Shown here one piece after another: positions 1-12,497 of a stretch of DNA of 64,000 nt (position 1 is its first letter; each line of letters starts with the position of its first letter). A program made the translations under genes and the position numbers. Under the pieces are notes generated by a model. It was not told the DNA's origin and did no database searches. It worked only from the letters and a program-made list of their open reading frames with translations. Source of the stretch: Talpa occidentalis (taxonomy: Eukaryota; Chordata; Mammalia; Eulipotyphla; Talpidae); contig NW_023604295.1 of NCBI RefSeq assembly GCF_014898055.3, positions 69,890,545 through 69,954,544 on the forward strand, written 5' to 3'.

Positions 1-1124
1 AAGGAAGTTTTCTTTTTGGGCTTCCTGCTGATCTACTGAATCCTTGTAATCTTTTTTTATGCCACAACTCAGTAGGAATCCTTGTCTGAAGCCATATTAC
101 TTGATGCAGGAAAGGGCTTTTGAGAAAATAGGATAATGTTATTCATATTGAATCTTTGAACTTTTTTTTAAGAGGGAATTATTGATTGTGTCAGCATACT
201 TCACACTGCATTGCAAAGATTCAATATGGAACAACGATTCATTCTATAAAGGAACACAAGACATGATTACCCTGGCTTCCGCCCTATTAGTACTTTAACT
301 TTGGACTGCTTTGCCCAGCTGATTTGACATACAAATCATCTCAATTGGTCTCTAACAATATAAGCTATATTTGTATACTGCTGTCATATTGTTTTATCCC
401 ATTACTTTCACAAACCTTATTCAGGCACTGAAGCTTGTGAACACATCTCTTAATATGAGGTTAATTGGGAAAAAAAACCCAAAACAATACATATCCAGGA
501 TCTGGTTCAAACCTGGGTCTTAATGTATCTTACTTAAGGGACCATATTTTTTTTTTACATGTAAATACATTTAGCGGCAGAATAAAAATGGAAGGCTCAT
601 AAAATCTGCATGCCATATACATAGTCATTTTTGAAGATTATATGTTTCAAGAATTTTACCAGTATGCAGTTATCTTATAAATAAAAAAAATCAAGAGTCA
701 TTTTGCATTGACATTTTATTTATAATTTTATACAGTATAGAAAATTAAATTCTATTTTTTATGTCTGAAATATACTTTTAAGTTGTGATAGTAAAAATCC
801 AAAATTAAATTTAATTGATTTTTCCACAAAGGACCCTTTGTTTATTTAATAGTTATATATATCTACATGGTTAAATTTTTTATAACCTTTTACAGAATTT
901 GAATCACTGATCTCAAAGGCCTTTACATTTTCCCCCTTTTAAGGTATTAATTTATTTTCTCCTGTATTAGTTTTGTAGTAACTTACAGTATCTTAGCATA
1001 GTATCATAAATTCTAGTAATGTATAGCAAAATTGATTTTCATGTAAAATGTGAAGTTACTATTACTATTTCAGGTTACAAAAATAACCGTGGTTAATAAA
1101 GGGTATAAAAATTTCAACATTTTA
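1..1124. other. AT-rich unique sequence, no gene
   Basis: Mostly A/T with short homopolymer runs. I see no coding frame, RNA gene or recognisable repeat. Its end supplies the left target-site duplication (TSD) TCAACATTTTA (1114-1124) of the next SINE. Confidence 0.6.
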
Positions 1125-1384
1125 GGGGCCTCCCAGGTGGCGCAGTGGTTGAGCACTGGGTTGCGAAGCTGCATGCGCCTCTGCAGTGCGGGTTCCATCC
1201 CCGGCCACCAGGCGAGGGTCCCACATGGCGCGCAGACCTCTCCTGCCTCCCACTTCTCCCCTCAGCAGTGTATTTTGTCAGTCTGTCTGTTGTTTCCCAC
1301 TCTGGCTCTGGTGAATTCTCTTACCCTCCTGTGCTTGTGACTGTACCCAGTGCTTGTATAAATAAATAAACCTTTAAAAACATA
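1125..1384 (+). mobile_element. SINE type A, full length
   Basis: It runs from GGGCCTCCCAGGTGGCGCAG through a B-box-like GGTTCCATCCC to a TATAAATAAATAAACCTTTAAAAA tail. TSD TCAACATTTTA flanks it at 1114-1124 and 1385-1395, showing L1-type retroposition. Open frames crossing it are SINE read-through and not genes. Confidence 0.9.
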
Positions 1385-1540
1385 TCAACATTTTAAAAAT
1401 ATTTCTCAGAATAAACAGTTTAAAACTAAAAGACTTGCTTGAATAAGAAGAAGGCAGAGATGTTAGTATGTGAACTTTCTTCTAAGCATAACCATGTGCT
1501 AGGTCTGTTAAAATAGAAAAAGGAATTCTAGGGAACTCTT

Positions 1541-1847
1541 TTTTATTTTTTAAACAATTAATTAAATTCCAACTTACCCAGTTTATTATTTTTTTAAGAT
1601 TTTTTTTTTATTTATGCACACAGGAACTAGAGTCGTGGGGGATGAGAGGATTCACCAGAGACAGAGTGGGGAACAGAACAGAGAGATTGACTGAAATACA
1701 CTGCTGAGGGGAGTAGCAGGTTAGCCAGGAGAGGTCTGCTGTGCTATGTGGGTAGCTCTCTGGCCGGGGCTCAAACTCGTGCTGCAGTGCCTGTGGACTG
1801 CCTCATAGGCTGCATCCCAACCCCTTGCGCCACCAGGGAGGCCCCCT
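1541..1847 (-). mobile_element. SINE type B with extra 3' sequence beyond its tail
   Basis: The SINE body is about 1591-1847 in reverse (poly-T side first, ending CACCAGGGAGGCCCCC). The best TSD is C(T/C)AGGGAACTCTT at 1528-1540 and 1848-1860, one mismatch. That puts about 50 bases (1541-1590) of non-SINE AT-rich sequence between the SINE tail and the TSD, as expected if the source transcript read through into flanking DNA and ended in a second A-rich tail. Confidence 0.8.
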
Positions 1848-1860
1848 CCAGGGAACTCTT

Positions 1861-2596
1861 ATACTACTCTTTCAGCTATGTCTGTGTTTGAGCTTGTTTG
1901 TATGAGAGAATGTTAAAGATTTCAAAGATAGTGGGTCAAATCAAGAACAAGATTTTCTTATTATTTGATAGGACATGCATCCCTCAGAAGACCATCAGTT
2001 TTATTTTTTAAGAAGTAGAAAATCTGTATAGAGAAATCATGCTGTTTATCATAAATTATGCTATTTTAAAATTACATATGATGTAATTACTTTTAATATT
2101 ACATAAGATGTAATTTTAATATTAATGATATTAGTACAGTTAATAATATTTAATTTTATAAAAATAGCATTTTTTAATTCAATAAATATGTGTCATGTGT
2201 TTAATATGTGCCAAACTCCATAGGGATTGGGGCTATATTAGTACAAAAATGAAGAATCATTTTCCTTGTGGGACTTAACATTTTGGGGGGTTGAACTAGG
2301 GAAGAGCCAATAAAAATAAGAATAATTCATAAAGTATAATAGAAGAACATAAAATAAATTAAAATTGCTAGAGAAATTTAATAAGACTAAACAAAATGGC
2401 ATAGTCCTTTTATTCAGTGTCTGAGGGTATTAAAAAGAAGCCTTACTGAAAAGATGAATTGAAAAAATACTTGATGGAGGCAAAGGAATTGCACAAAATG
2501 AGACTTGAAAGTATAGCATTAAATCTATATATTTCTTGGGGTAAAATGACCATTTTTGAACAAAGTTGATTCTTCTAATCCATGAACAAAGAATGC
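1861..2596. other. AT-rich unique sequence, no gene
   Basis: No coding or repeat signal recognised. It contains small quasi-palindromes around 2070-2115 (AATTACAT/ATGTAATT, seen twice) in very AT-rich DNA. Confidence 0.55.
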
Positions 2597-2706
2597 ATTC
2601 CCATTTCTTTGTGTCTTGTTTCATTTCCTTTATCAATATCATAGTTATTTTTGTATAGGTCTTTTGCTTCTTTTGTAAGTTTTCTACCAGTTAGTTAATT
2701 ATTTTT

Positions 2707-3019
2707 TTTTTTTTTTTTATAGAGGCATGCTTTATTTATTTGTTTGCTGGTTTGTTTGTTTGTTTTGTTTATACATGCACTGGGTACAGTCAGAAGCGCG
2801 GGAGGGCGAGAGAATTCACCAGAGCCAGAGTGGGGAGCAGAGCAGGCAGAAGGACCGAAGTACACTGCTGAGGGGAGCAGTGGGCGGCAGGAGAGGTCTG
2901 CGCGCCATGTGGGACCCTCCTCTGGTGGCCGGGGAGCAGCCGGGGATCGAACCGGCGCCGCAGAGGCCGCGCGCAGCTTCGCAACCCAGCGCTCAACCGC
3001 TGCGCCACCGGGAGGCCCC
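2707..3019 (-). mobile_element. SINE subtype A2, young-looking
   Basis: A reverse copy with the long tail variant (AGAGGCATGC followed by TTTATTTATTTG-type repeats) and many retained CpGs (AAGCGCGGGAGG, CGCCGCAGAGGCCGCGCG). TSD TAGTTAATTATTTTT lies at 2692-2706 and 3020-3034, perfect over 15 bases. It is inserted in the minus-strand L1 ORF2. CpG retention and the perfect TSD point to a recent insertion. Confidence 0.93.
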
Positions 3020-3272
3020 TAGTTAATTATTTTTGATGTAATTATAAATGGTACTGTTTTTTGGTTTCCCCTCGTCCTGCTCATTGTTTGCACATAGGAA
3101 AGCAACTGATTTTTGTATATTGATTTTGGTAACCTACCACTTTTTTGAACTGATTTATTGTTTCAATTAGTTTTATCTTTTAGTGGAGTCCTTAGGGTTC
3201 TTTGAGTATATTATCATGTCATCTATAAATAATGATAGCTTTGCTTTTTCTTTCCCAATTTGGATTCCTTTT

Positions 3273-3532
3273 TTTTAAACTTTATTTATTTATGCATACA
3301 AAAACTGGGGTACAGGCTAGAGGTGTGGGGTGTGAGAGGATTCACCAGAGACAGAGTGGGGGAATAGAACAGGTAGATTGACTGAAATATGCTGCTGAGG
3401 GGAGCAGCAGGCCATTCAGAAGTCTGCTGCAGCATGTGGGAAGCTTCCTGGCTGGGAATCAAACTTGGGCTGCAGCAGCTACAGACAGCTTTATAGGTTG
3501 CATCTTAACCCCTTTTTCCACCAGAGAGACTC
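3273..3532 (-). mobile_element. SINE type B
   Basis: A reverse copy beginning in a T-rich stretch and TTTATTTATTTATGCATAC, ending at a decayed head (CCACCAGAGAGAC). TSD TGGA(T/C)TCCTTTT at 3261-3272 and 3533-3544. It is more diverged than the A2 copies and is also inserted in the L1. Confidence 0.88.
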
Positions 3533-4378
3533 TGGACTCCTTTTATATCTTTCTCTTACCTAAATTATATAGCTAGGACTCCGATGCCATGTTAAATGTT
3601 AATGTTAAAATTGAACACCCTTGTCACATATACCAAATCTTACTGGAAATACTTTCAGCTTTTCATCATTGCAAATGATGTCATCTTTCAGTTTGTCATA
3701 TTTAGCCTTTTTATGTTGAAGTATGTTCCATTTTTCCCCATGTTCTCAGACTTCACTGTAATTGGATGTTGAATCTTACCAAATGCTTTCTTCACAAATA
3801 TTGTTATCATATGATTACATCTTTCCTTGTTGATGTGGTGTGTTGTATTTACTGATGTCCAGATGTTAAACCATCCTTCTGTTCCTTGAATAAATCCAAC
3901 TAGTTTGTGGTTTATAATATTTTAATGCATTGTTGAATTCATTTTGCTAAGATTTTGTTGAAGATTTTTGTGTCTGTGTTCATTTGGGGAAATAGTTCTG
4001 TTTGTTTTTGTTTTTTTTTTTTTCCCATGGTGTCTTTGCTGACTTTGGTATTGTGGTAATGTTGGCCTTATAAATGTGTTTGGAACTATTCTTTCTCAAT
4101 TTTTGGAAGTGTTTGAGAAAGACAGGTATTGGCTCATCATTGGAGGTTTGGTAGAACACAATTTTGAAACCATATACTCCTGGGCTTTTGTTTTTTCGGG
4201 GGATTTTTTATTGGTTTTTCAAGTTACTAGCTTGCATTGTACTGTTTCACTTTTCACTTTCTTCCCCATTCAGTGTAGGATGTTTGCATAGTTCTAAGAA
4301 TATTTCCATCTCTCGGGTTATTTAACTTATTAGCATGCAAATGTTCATATTATTTCTTAAGATCCTCTGAATTTATGA

Positions 4379-5101
4379 AGACGTGGTCGCTAGTCAAAGT
4401 GGTATGCATGGGTCAGCTTGTGCCTCTGTTACCACTGCCAGCCTTCCTCTCTGGGTCTCAGATCTATGTCTGCAATCTCTGCAGGCTGGTCATGTATAAC
4501 CCTGACACATTCCATTGAGGCATCACTGTATCCACTGTCTTCATATCTACCTGTTCCCAGGGAAATGGTGGAGGGAGTTGTTCCTTTCTGAGCTTTGTCT
4601 TTCTCATTTGCCGTCCTATCTCCCTGGCTCACCCAGCACTCTTGCCCATGTCTGTCATGGTTAGATGCTCAGTAGTTTATTTTTGCCCCAGGCACTGCAT
4701 GAATCAAGGTTCCTGCTCTAGCAGTTGTCTCTTATCCCACCTACAATTTTCTTGTATGCAGAGTTTAATTTCCTCTGCCTCTGTAGTGCTCAGATAGCAT
4801 CAATCTCCAGTGACCTGAAGTACTTTGGTTTTGCCCCATTTCATGGGATCTTCTGTGTTCAGTGCCTCTATGGTCTTATTCTTCATTTCCTCTCCCCAGA
4901 GCAAAGTAGGAAGTGACTCTGATGCTGTCTTCTGTGTTAAGCTCCGTTATTTTCTTATTTAAAGTCTCAATTTTCATCTTCTTTCATTAATTTTATTTCT
5001 CAGGACATTTGTTTTCTAAGTGCTTTAATCTTTATATATATATAGATGTGTGTGTGTGCTATAAAGCAGATTTAAGATAGATATATCTATAGATATATAT
5101 C

Positions 5102-5182
<81 letters not shown>

Positions 5183-6130
5183 ATGTATCTGCTTTATAGC
5201 ATTTATAAAGGCCTCTGCTTTATAGCATTTTCTTCCATTTCCTTTGTGGTTGGATTCTGGGGAATTGTTTTCTCTGTGTCCTCTGAGGCCTCTAGATGTC
5301 ATACGCTATATTTTTCTATTTTTCTGTCTTTCCATTTGCTGTTTCCATGTCCTAAGGGCGCAGAACACCCACTTTTCCAGCAGATGGTGCCGTGTTTGTA
5401 TGGGTGTATGTTTAATTATGATTTTTTTTTTTTTTTAGCCTTTCCTGGCTTGGCATTTTAGCATGTTATATGATTTTTGTAAGTCAAGGTGCACTGATCT
5501 GTAGCTACTGAAATAAGCATTGAAGGAGGGGCCTGGCAGGATACAGTCACTGGTGAAAGTGGTATGTTGGACTGCTTGTGACTGTTGTATCACTGATAGG
5601 CCTGTCTCTGTGTTTCCAGTACCTCATCTCCATAACCTCTGGCCCTACAGCATTGTCTCTGCATCATAGCATCAACTCAAGTCCTGTAGGGGTGGGTGAA
5701 GAGGACTGCCATTCTGAAACCTACCCACTTTACTGTATCCCCCTGCCTGATTAACCCTAGCACCTTTGAAGTCATGTTCCCTCAGTTAAGTGTGCCTCTA
5801 CCTCAGTCAACTCTCTTCTCTCCTAGGTGCCCAATCAGAAATGGGAGCATAGATTTGCATTACCTGGATCCAGCTCCTGCTGCATTCTTTAGGCACCTCC
5901 CTTCTTCCACCTTTTTTTTTGGTATAGAATTGAATTGCCTCAGGGTCTTACTGTTGTGGTCAGTTCTAGTCTCTGATGTCTAGGGTGTGTTCTACTTTGC
6001 CCCTCTGGACTACCTTAGGCCATTTCCCAGGAATATGTCAAGGAATCTCCTCCAAACCGTCCCTACTCTCCCAAAGTAGCATTTAATTTTACTTCATGCA
6101 GGGAGGGTGCTCTACAGTGAATGTGCTACA
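4379..6130 (-). mobile_element. Probable L1 5'UTR-type sequence (antisense), partly duplicated
   Basis: It continues from the L1 ORF2 fragment but is not ORF2. The stretch 5430-5545 (TGGCTTGGCATTTTAGCATG and following) resembles the antisense of L1 5' regions, and 4950-5030 resembles antisense 5'UTR/ORF1. About 4388-4465 and 5548-5625 are similar to each other (both contain an AAAGTGGTATG core), suggesting two 5'UTR units. This is recognition by eye; an unrelated LTR or repeat is not excluded. No intact frame. Confidence 0.45.
5057..5231. repeat. (CTAT)n microsatellite inside an inverted repeat
   Basis: About 20 tandem CTAT units lie at 5103-5182, preceded by GATA-type sequence (5077-5100). 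The arms TGCTATAAAGCAGAT (5057-5071) and ATCTGCTTTATAGCA (5187-5201) are perfect inverted complements. A further direct copy of CTGCTTTATAGCATTT follows at about 5215-5230. The tract could fold into a hairpin and is probably length-polymorphic. Confidence 0.9.
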
Positions 6131-9067
6131 GTCCAACCAATATTTTAAAATACTGCAATTGTAGATATCTGATTCTGGCTCAGAATCCTGCCTGTGATAA
6201 AGAGACACAGTCGAGTTCATCTAATAACATGCGTACCACAGAATTTACTTTTAAGTGTTAGCCAGCTCATAGACAAATTTATAGATTTTTCTAGTCAGAA
6301 AATTTAGTTTCTGTTGCAAAAACAGCAAAGGCAAACTAATTTGCAAAATTGTACATCCTTTTAATATTCTAATAATGATCTAGCCCCAGTTTGTTGGAAT
6401 CACATAAAATCTTAATTCCTTATATTGAATCATGAATCATGCTAATATAACATTTATTTACCACATTCTTGCAAGCACCTTAAAATAATAATTTTTCAAC
6501 TTACCCCAAGTGTTTATTATACATGGTATTCTTGTATAGATTCTTCTATATATAGATTCTTCTATTATTTACACTATAGTTTTTTATTGCATTGTATATT
6601 TAAGGTGACATTGGTTTACAATTCTGCTGATAATTTAGCAGTATAAATTTACTCATTTTCAGATGTTATTGGCATTATTTTAACATAGGATATTCTTTTG
6701 TGAAATAATGGATATCTAATAAGACTTAGAAGTATACAAATAAAAAAATAAAATGTCTTGTCAAACTCTTCCTACTTAGGTGCTCCCTAAGTTGAGCTTG
6801 ACAGTTGGAGTGAACTGTATAGTACACATGGGTGTACCTTGTGTGGATTGCAGATTTGCTGAGCTATTACTCTCTTCAGCATCCAGATGGAAACTAGTGT
6901 GGCCTAGTCCAACTGCAAGTTGTTTTCTTTCTAATTGTATAATAAACAGAATAATTTTGTGTATATGCTATATGAAAATGTCTTGAACATAGTGCTCTAA
7001 ATACTTATGCATGTACTTTTCATTGAATTTCATTATTTCATTGAAATTTAGAAATAATTTTCCTGATCTCTTTTACCTTCCTAAATAAAATGAATATATG
7101 GGAAAATCAATAAATGCTGTGTGCATTGTAGTTGTTACATACATCTTATGCCTAGTGGATGAATGTAGATTGGAGCAATGTAGGTGACATGAATGCTTAA
7201 TACCAATATTTACATTCACAGTCAGCATTGGATACATTTAATTATTTCTTAATTATTTGCATTTTTTTGGAACTAGTCACCTGACATTAACATTATGACT
7301 TGAAAAGTTATTCATAAGTATGGGAGAAAAAGTATTCTGCAATTCACATTTCAATATTTTTGGAATTTTTTGTTAAGTCAGTTTATATAGGTTTAATTTT
7401 CTGTTATGATTTTTATTGTAGGATATTTTCCTTATTTTGGTATTATAAAATAACCACCTTATTATCAGTATCCTACTTTTATAAATTAAAGAATCGACTT
7501 CGATATTTCATTTCTTGTATGCAATGCAAACACATTTACATTTTCAATACTGTACTTATTTTGTAATTTATGTATTTTTTCAGTTTTAATACATACACCT
7601 TCTTTTTAAATGATGATGAACAAGTTGGTCATGTTAAAAACCTAACTTCCAAACAATGCTTTTAATTTTCATATTATTGAATATATTTTAGAAGATGAAA
7701 AAGAAGGTCAGCTGTAAAAATTGAACTGTATCAAGGCTTTTCAGATGCATTTAACACTTTTGTTGGAAGTCTCAGTAGAGAGGCATGTCATTTAATAGGT
7801 ATGTAAACTGGCATTCTGCTATCTCAGCCAGGATTGCAAAAAATAGTTTTTGTCCTGCTGGTCTGGTTGCTTCTTTCTTTCACTAAAAGAAAATATCAAA
7901 TATATTTAGAAGAGGACTTGATGTGTAGTTACTAACAACTTGGGAGTTCCATGACTTCACAACATCTTATTTGTACTATATAGAAAATTACAAATATAGT
8001 GTGAGTAGGACTATGCATTATACATGGTACTCTGCAGGTCAAGGATAAGAGCTGAGAACAGGTTGTATAATTCTCCTTTGCAGAGAGTTATACTGAGCTA
8101 CAATATTTACAACATTTAAAACCAATGAGAGAGAGAGAAAAAAAAAAAAAAAAAAACCTAGTGATGTAAAGAACTCCTTAGTTGTTGGGTGCCAATTTAA
8201 ATGTCTATTAACTGGTTAGAGTTAAAAAGAAAAAGAATGATGAGTTATACTTAAATGAAATAAATACCTTGTGATGGTCATGGGGAGATTCATAAATTAA
8301 TGTATTTGATGTGTTACTGATGCTTTTAAAAAAAAATATGTCCATTTCCTTTTTGAGATTTTTAAAAATTAATAGTATGAGTATATTGTTTTTCTATTGT
8401 ATGGGATTGTGGTTTACCAGACTCCTAAATATCCATTTCCATAAAGTGTATGGGAACAAATGGTGAAAGAAGTGACTGAAATAAGTGTGTGACTGTGAAT
8501 CCCTGTATATTCTCTCAACAGTTTCTCACTTCTTTCTCCTCTATATACTCCAGGTCCTTCATCTGTCTGCATTATTATGTTCTATAGACAACACTAGCAA
8601 TGGTTGGGCAGAACACGAAAAGAGAACTGAAGGGATAATAAGTCATATTCCACAGAGTAAATAGATGGGGCAAAGTGCATGTTTAAAATGGAGGTGGGAT
8701 GGTGTTTATGCTGAAATAAGGTTGTTGAAATGGATGCAAAACACAAAACCATTGGAAAAAAAGAGAATTGAGTATAATTGTTCACAAGATTTTACTCACT
8801 AGCTTTGTTAAAAGTATGGTCATTAATTTTTAGACATACATTAATTCAATAAATAAGTCAGTGTATTTATAAGATCAGTTGTATGGCAGATATTTTCAAT
8901 ACACTGGAGATGAAATGATTAAAAAAGGCAAAATATTGCACAGGAAACTAAAATTTTGGTGAGAGCAATTGAGATAAATAATATACAAATAAATATATAA
9001 TTATTGGTGATAACTGTGTATGCAATTTAAGAAAGCATTATTTCTGTGTATCTGTAAAAATTAATTT
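6131..9067. other. AT-rich unique sequence, no gene
   Basis: No coding region, RNA gene or named repeat seen. An isolated poly-A run lies at about 8139-8157 after a GA-rich stretch. A small duplicated phrase TAGATTCTTCTAT occurs at about 6537-6563. Open frames here are AT-rich and lack domain signatures. Confidence 0.55.
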
Positions 9068-9085
9068 ACAAAAACAGTATTTTAG

Positions 9086-9366
9086 TGAGACCTCATAGCA
9101 GGAATTTAGAAAACCTAAATAAGAGACCAGGAAAAAGACTAATCAATGCAAACTAATAATCAAAATCAACAAGCAACTATAAACCAGAGACACACTGGGC
9201 CGGGGGGATTAGGGAGGGGCTGGGAGAGGAAGAACTAGAGTCAAAATAAGGGGGGGAATACAATTGTATGGGAAATATAACCAAAATGAAAATACATACA
9301 TTGTACAAAGATGAAAAATTATGTAAGAATTATATAAAATAAAATATTAAAAAATAAAAATAAAAA
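9086..9366 (+). mobile_element. 5'-truncated L1, 3' end only
   Basis: This is the last ~280 bases of an L1: CTCATAGCAGGAATTTAG, AAGCAACTATAAACCAGAG, a G-rich segment, ACAATTGTATGGGAAATATA, then an A-rich tail. The same wording occurs in reverse at 30490-30790. A long TSD, ACAAAAA(C)CAGTATTTTAG, lies at 9068-9085 and 9367-9386 with small A-run differences. Target-primed reverse transcription stopped early. Confidence 0.85.
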
Positions 9367-9386
9367 ACAAAAAACCAGTATTTTAG

Positions 9387-10610
9387 ATGGATACTGCTCA
9401 TTGTATACCAGTAATAACTTGGAATAACTTGGAATAATCTAGAAAATCATAAACTATGAGAGAGGATGCTTAAATAAAAGGGTAGGCCTTGTTTGTGCAA
9501 TGAAAATATTGTTTTAAAAATGCATACTTTTACTTTTTTCATTTATGGATAATATAAAATCATAGTCTCAAGAAATTACATACAACTGAACAAGGTAATT
9601 TCAAAATCCACATGGAGTGCAAATAATCATGAATTGTTAAGGCTCTCTTCAAGAGGATTGCAAAGAGGGAACATTTACTCAGTGACAAAATTTGTAATGA
9701 AGTATTAGCAATTATGATACATTTCCTGAGGACAGAAAAGTAAATAAAATAACAGACCATAAGCGATCCCATAAACATACTCAAAACTCTGTCCTTTAAT
9801 TTATGAACATTTTGGCCCTGCATTGTCTTGGGAAAAGGAAAACTATTGCAATAAATTCTCCTGGAACAATCAGTTATCTATAAAGGACAAATAAAATTAT
9901 CTCTACCTCACATTCTATAGGAAAAATAAATTCAGGTATATTCCATGTTATCCATAAACATGGAATATATGTCAATTTATTTAATTATTCTTAAAAATCT
10001 TTTTTAAATTGCTTCATTTCTCTTTGTAATAAGATCATATCATTTTCATTCAATGAGATCATGTTTTAACTATTTTTTCTTAACTTTCCTCACCCCTGCC
10101 ATATAAACTCTCTAGCTTGTATAACACTAGTCACAGAGAACACATTTTTAGGTGGTTTGATGTTACTGCAATGATGTACTAACATTGAAGATACAGGTAG
10201 CTGATCCTGATTTCTCTCAACTCCTAATTTAAAATCCAGTACTCTGAATAAGTAGATACAGTTGATGCCAAAAGGAATAACACATTTATGCTTGTGTATA
10301 GACATGGGATGTGGCAATCCTATGCTGCTGTCCTAGTTACAGCTTTCATTTTCATTTTCATTCTGAATCTTGGTCAGAAAGATATTTGACTTATTTTTGT
10401 TGTTAGCATCAAATTGCTCTTTCTACATATACATACACATACACACATGCACATATGCATGGGTACATATGGTACAAAATTATTGTACTATCTATATAAA
10501 ATGCACTACATGACTACGTGGTTTCACTATGAAATATCAATTATCATTTTCCTTCACAGACTTCTTTAAGCAGTATCCATGATAGAGCAGATGTCTCCGA
10601 TTATTCAGTT
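9387..10610. other. AT-rich unique sequence, no gene
   Basis: Nothing recognisable apart from a short tandem of GGAATAACTT at about 9420-9438 and a small ACATACACAC-type run at 10428-10450. Two minus-strand open frames (9560-9823, 10090-10317) have no domain features and read as chance. Confidence 0.5.
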
Positions 10611-10623
10611 TAAAATTACAGTC

Positions 10624-10887
10624 CCGGGCCTCCCCTGGCGGCGCAGCGGTTGAGCGCTGGGCTGCAAAGCTACCTGCAGCCTCTGCAGCACCAGTTAGAT
10701 ACCCTGCCACCGGGCGAGGGTCCCACATGGCGCGACAGACCTCTCCTGCTGCCCACTGCTCCCCTCAGCAGTGTATTTCGTCAGTCTGCCTGTTCTGCTC
10801 CCTGCTCTGGCTCTGGTGAATTCTCTCACCCTGCACTTCTGACTGTACCCAGTGTTTGTATAAATAAATAAATCTTTAAAAAAATAA
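10624..10887 (+). mobile_element. SINE type A
   Basis: The head is GGGCCTCCCCTGGCGGCGCAG, the body holds CCCCTCAGCAGTGTA, the tail is TATAAATAAATAAATCTTT plus A-run. TSD TAAAATTA(C/T)AGTC at 10611-10623 and 10888-10900. The B-box region is slightly deleted (CCAGTTAGATACCC). Confidence 0.92.
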
Positions 10888-10900
10888 TAAAATTATAGTC

Positions 10901-12115
10901 TCTGAGATGGTTGTGGTATTCAAATGAAGAAAACCTAAATATCTCAGGTGTCTATAATATATTAAAATATAAATTACTTTTTAGTCTCCTGTTAAGATGC
11001 CAATATTCATATGTCCTTTAATTTAAAATCTGGAGAATTTTCTGTTGATTATATTGTCCTTTGGATAACTCAAATTTAAATAAATATCAATTCTTATCAA
11101 TATTAATTATTTCTACAATAGAACTTGGAATTGATATCACATAGAAAATACAATTTACTAATTTAATTTAATGTTTTCAGTACTAATTTGCAGATAGTTC
11201 TAAGAAATGATTAGGAATGATTAAAGCTGTTTCCCTAAATATTATCTACAGATCTAATTACCACTTTAAAATGAGGTAGGCTATAAATTTATGTATGTAG
11301 AAATATACTTATAATTTAGTAATATAAAATTTAAACTGTGGTCATTATACTTTATATATTTCTTTTAAAAATAAAAGTCTAAAACTTTTAGCTTAATATT
11401 TATTATCTTGACAGAAGTTTTCCATTTTTGTACTCATTAAGTTACTATAGCAGAGAATCTGAGTTAAGCTAATATAGTCATTATCTATTTAGGAATTCTA
11501 AGTATAGTGTGTGCATTCTTTCCTTCCTAGAATCATTTACCATTTCAAGTAGAGCCTTTATTTCATTCTTTATTTTCTAGGACTTCATTATCTATGCTGA
11601 GCCTGACATTTTCCAGATTGAAGATACTAAATTTGTCTTTTTCAACCATCTGTGTTAATTCTCGTGCTAAAACCATCACTTATCACTTTGCCCTAATTAA
11701 ATCCAACTGTACATATCAGTCAATGCCCTAATAACTCCTTCTCTGCAATCTTTCCTCCCTCCTTGACAAAACCAGTTGTATCTTTGCTGAAAGTTACTGT
11801 AGCTCAGTGTCTACAAGATAGATGAACATGTACTGTAAATAGGGTGTGGCTTCCAAAAGAGTCTTTTTATTTATCACTTTGATTGAGTCTTTCCATTTTT
11901 AACCACCATAAATGTTTTAATTTGGAACTTGCTACTCCTGCGTTCTAATGAAAGCATACAACTGTGATCGCTTTCAAGGTTGCCTCTTTTATGCAGTTTG
12001 ATATCAGTGTACCTAGTCATGTTTCACACATTTCATTTTGTTGTTGTCATCGTTGTATTCCACCTACTTTACACACATATCAAAAATAGTGGGTGTTTGA
12101 ATTTAAAAAAAATAT
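10901..12115. other. AT-rich unique sequence, no gene
   Basis: No coding, RNA or repeat signal that I can name. Confidence 0.5.
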
Positions 12116-12141
12116 GAAATGGTTTACAGTGTCAATTTTTA

Positions 12142-12497
12142 TTTTTTTTTCTTTTCTTTTATTTTTTTTTAAAGATTTTTTTTTTTAATAGAGGCATGTT
12201 TTTATTTATTTATTTATTTGTTTGTTTGTTTTGTTTGTACATGCACTGGGTACAGTCAGAAGCGCGGGAGGGTGAGAGAATTCACCAGAGCCAGAGCGGG
12301 GAGCAGAGCAGGCAGAAGGACCGAAGCACACTGCTGAGAGGAGCAGCGGGCGGCAGGAGAGGTCTGCGCGCCATGTGGGACCCTCCTCCGGTGGCCGGGG
12401 AGCAGCCGGGGATTGAACCGGTGCTGCAGAGGCGCCGCAGAGGCCGCGGGCAGCTTCGCAACCCAGTGCTCCACCGCTGCGCCAACGGGGAGGCCCA
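12142..12497 (-). mobile_element. SINE subtype A2, young-looking, with perfect 17-base TSD
   Basis: A reverse copy with the A2 tail (AATAGAGGCATG then TTTATT/TTTG repeats), CpG-rich body and head ending CGCTGCGCCAACGGGGAGGCCC. The TSD TACAGTGTCAATTTTTA is perfect over 17 bases at 12125-12141 and 12498-12514. Joining the flanks (12116-12141 plus 12515-12537) reconstructs the empty target site, and that 49-base sequence is present without mismatch inside another SINE at 43390-43438. Confidence 0.95.

Larger units (their letters stand above)
2597..4378 (-). pseudogene. Old L1 ORF2 fragment, interrupted by two SINEs
   Basis: The plus strand reads as the complement of L1 ORF2 (endonuclease to reverse-transcriptase part). 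Recognisable stretches are GCAACTGATTTTTGTATATT near 3103, ATCATGTCATCTATAAATAA near 3211, and CCTTGTTGATGTGGTGTG near 3824. L1 ORF2p is the endonuclease/reverse transcriptase for L1 and SINE retroposition. Frames are broken by stops and indels and by SINEs at 2707-3019 and 3273-3532, so this copy is dead. Divergence suggests an old L1M-type family, but I cannot date it. The identity rests on recognition of conserved L1 wording, not an alignment. Confidence 0.85.

Noticed and set aside
1125..1200. tRNA gene, from A- and B-box-like motifs
   Set aside because: The motifs are the heads of SINEs present 28 times; no cloverleaf tRNA without SINE body was found.
5103..5182. CRISPR-like array of short repeats
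   Set aside because: It is a 4-base microsatellite without spacers, in mammalian DNA.
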